From NCBI GenBank assembly GCA_964502735.1, contig CAZCYD010000088.1, positions 1-8,132 on the forward strand: DNA of 8,132 nt, given 5' to 3'. Shown piece after piece: positions 7,067-8,132 of this stretch (within the stretch, counting starts at the first letter, position 1; every line of letters begins with the position of its first letter). The position numbers and the translations under genes were made by a program. The stretch comes from JACKAN01 sp964502735. GTDB lineage: Bacteria; Bdellovibrionota; Bdellovibrionia; Bdellovibrionales; UBA1609. Under the pieces are notes generated by a model. The model was given only the letters and a program-made list of their open reading frames with translations. It had not been told where the DNA came from and searched no databases.

Positions 7067-8035
7067 TTAAAATTCTACCGCATAAGTTGTCGTCACAAAA
7101 AAACCAGAGCCATCTTCAATAAAATAACTTACTGGTCCGGTGCCCCCTGTGCGGCTGTAAAAGTCGTAACCAAAACCGACATATAGCTCGTGCCCAGGCC
7201 CTGTATCTAGACGACTAAATAGCAGTAACTGATAAAATCTTTGCTCAGCCATCGCGCTCACTACCGACCCCTGAAATTCACTAGTGACTCTATTGATTTC
7301 AAATACACCAAGAGCCCCACCCCATAAGATTTTATCTCCAGGAAGCTCATAAAATAGCTGTCCTGAATAAGCTTGCCCACCGTTGGTGGCCAGCTTGTCT
7401 CTCACTCCATTAATGTTTGTATTATAAAAGTCAGCTTTGTTTTTTACGATATCGGCCTTTGCCGTCAAACCTAAATAACCAGGCCCCACCTGGTGAGCGT
7501 ATCCGAACTGTAAATTCAACGTGGTACGACCAGAAAAAGCGTTGCTTTCGTATTTAGCCGGAGGCCCCAGACGAGTTTGTTTGAGAGTTCGATCACCCAA
7601 ATCATATTCCACTTGAATACGCCAATGCAACAAACTGTCTTCAGAGTAATGGTTACCTGAAAATCGAATATCTAAATCGCGAAAGCCCAGAATGCTGTAC
7701 TCACTAGACAAAGAAGAATCGCTAAGATTCTGCTCCCTTTCACGACCAAAGGCATAGCCCCAAATCATATGAATGGCCATCGACTCTGATATTCCATATC
7801 CATAATCTAAATTGACAAAATTAAGAGACCTCGTCGCTTCTGAAGTCTGACTCTTATTCACCTTATCAACCAAGTTAAATTTTGAGTTCCTGTGATGAAA
7901 CGAGAGGTCTATCTTTTGCTTGCCATTCACAGCCTGATCAAAAATCTCTGTCTTGTAATGACTTCCCGCATGCTGAGCCTTCACCTTTACACAGGAAATG
8001 GCCACCAACATAAAAACAGAAATAAACAACTTCAT
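7067..8035 (-). CDS. Outer-membrane beta-barrel protein
   Basis: 322 residues, starting at ATG 8035 with a strong ribosome site. The signal peptide is MKLFISVFMLVAISCVKVKA with probable cleavage before Gln21. AISC is a poor lipobox, so a lipoprotein is a less likely reading. The mature protein is a series of alternating polar/aromatic strands separated by polar loops, for example SLNFVNLDYGYGI, SMAIHMIWGYAFG, LLHWRIQVEYDLG, TTLNLQFGYAHQV, YLGLTAKADIV, YSGQLFYELPG, KILWGGALGVFEI, HELYVGFGYDFYS and the last strand FFVTTTYAVEF. The chain ends in Phe, the C-terminal aromatic signature used by the BAM assembly machinery. About 12 strands are plausible. GFRDLDIRFSGNHY resembles the 'GlGDl.l...y' strand of the Phenol_MetA_deg-like barrel family, which suggests a channel or small-molecule transporter, but this is weak. 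It is convergent with the lipase gene. Upstream lies a tetranucleotide tract that may switch its expression. Confidence 0.8.
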   Translation of the reverse strand: MKLFISVFMLVAISCVKVKAQHAGSHYKTEIFDQAVNGKQKIDLSFHHRNSKFNLVDKVNKSQTSEATRSLNFVNLDYGYGISESMAIHMIWGYAFGREREQNLSDSSLSSEYSILGFRDLDIRFSGNHYSEDSLLHWRIQVEYDLGDRTLKQTRLGPPAKYESNAFSGRTTLNLQFGYAHQVGPGYLGLTAKADIVKNKADFYNTNINGVRDKLATNGGQAYSGQLFYELPGDKILWGGALGVFEINRVTSEFQGSVVSAMAEQRFYQLLLFSRLDTGPGHELYVGFGYDFYSRTGGTGPVSYFIEDGSGFFVTTTYAVEF

Positions 8036-8040
8036 AGATT

Positions 8041-8050
8041 CCCCACCTTT
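8041..8050 (-). promoter_or_regulatory. Ribosome binding site of the outer-membrane barrel gene
   Basis: On the minus strand the sequence reads AAAGGTGGGG, one mismatch from the ideal AAAGGAGG core, with about seven bases between AGGTGG and ATG 8035. This is the best ribosome site in the window and fixes the start. Confidence 0.75.
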
Positions 8051-8061
8051 GAGTCTTCAGC

Positions 8062-8132
<71 letters not shown>

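Overview
The window looks like an AT-rich bacterial genome carrying a run of exported proteins. Spaced Shine-Dalgarno sites, GTG/TTG start options, Sec signal peptides and an outer-membrane beta-barrel point to a diderm (Gram-negative) bacterium. The style (secreted hydrolases, unfamiliar periplasmic proteins with a Cys soon after the signal peptide, a small helical exported protein) reminds me of Bdellovibrio-like predators. That placement is an inference from memory; nothing in the window proves it.

Layout, left to right. Bases 1-1095 (+) are the 3' part of a zinc metalloprotease gene of the matrixin/metzincin type, open from base 1. It overlaps by 32 bases a large exported protein (1064-2872, +) that I do not recognise outright, but whose ordered motifs resemble amidoligase / glutamate-cysteine-ligase-like enzymes. 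A 15-bp tandem duplication sits in this overlap. The open frame just after the stop (2853-3080) reads like the detached C-terminus of that protein, so the gene appears to be split by a one-base frameshift. A hairpin follows, then a small exported helical protein (3206-3643, +), a large exported protein of unknown function with a possible ADP-ribosyltransferase/KptA-like N-terminal domain (3770-5767, +), and a secreted PldB-like lysophospholipase (5834-6889, +). The 3' end of the window holds a convergent gene for an outer-membrane beta-barrel (7067-8035, -).

The right edge of the window is a pure tetranucleotide tract, at least 13 copies of TAAC (GTTA on the gene's strand), beginning 42 bases upstream of the barrel's start codon. 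Its sequence places stop codons in all six frames, so it must be non-coding. It is a good candidate for a phase-variation switch acting on transcription of a surface protein.

Every gene whose 5' end is visible carries an export signal. A plausible overall role is a set of envelope-active or prey/host-active proteins (protease, lipase, ligase-like, possible ART-like) beside a switchable surface protein. Only the protease, the lipase and the barrel are assigned with real confidence; no joint pathway can be demonstrated from the sequence.
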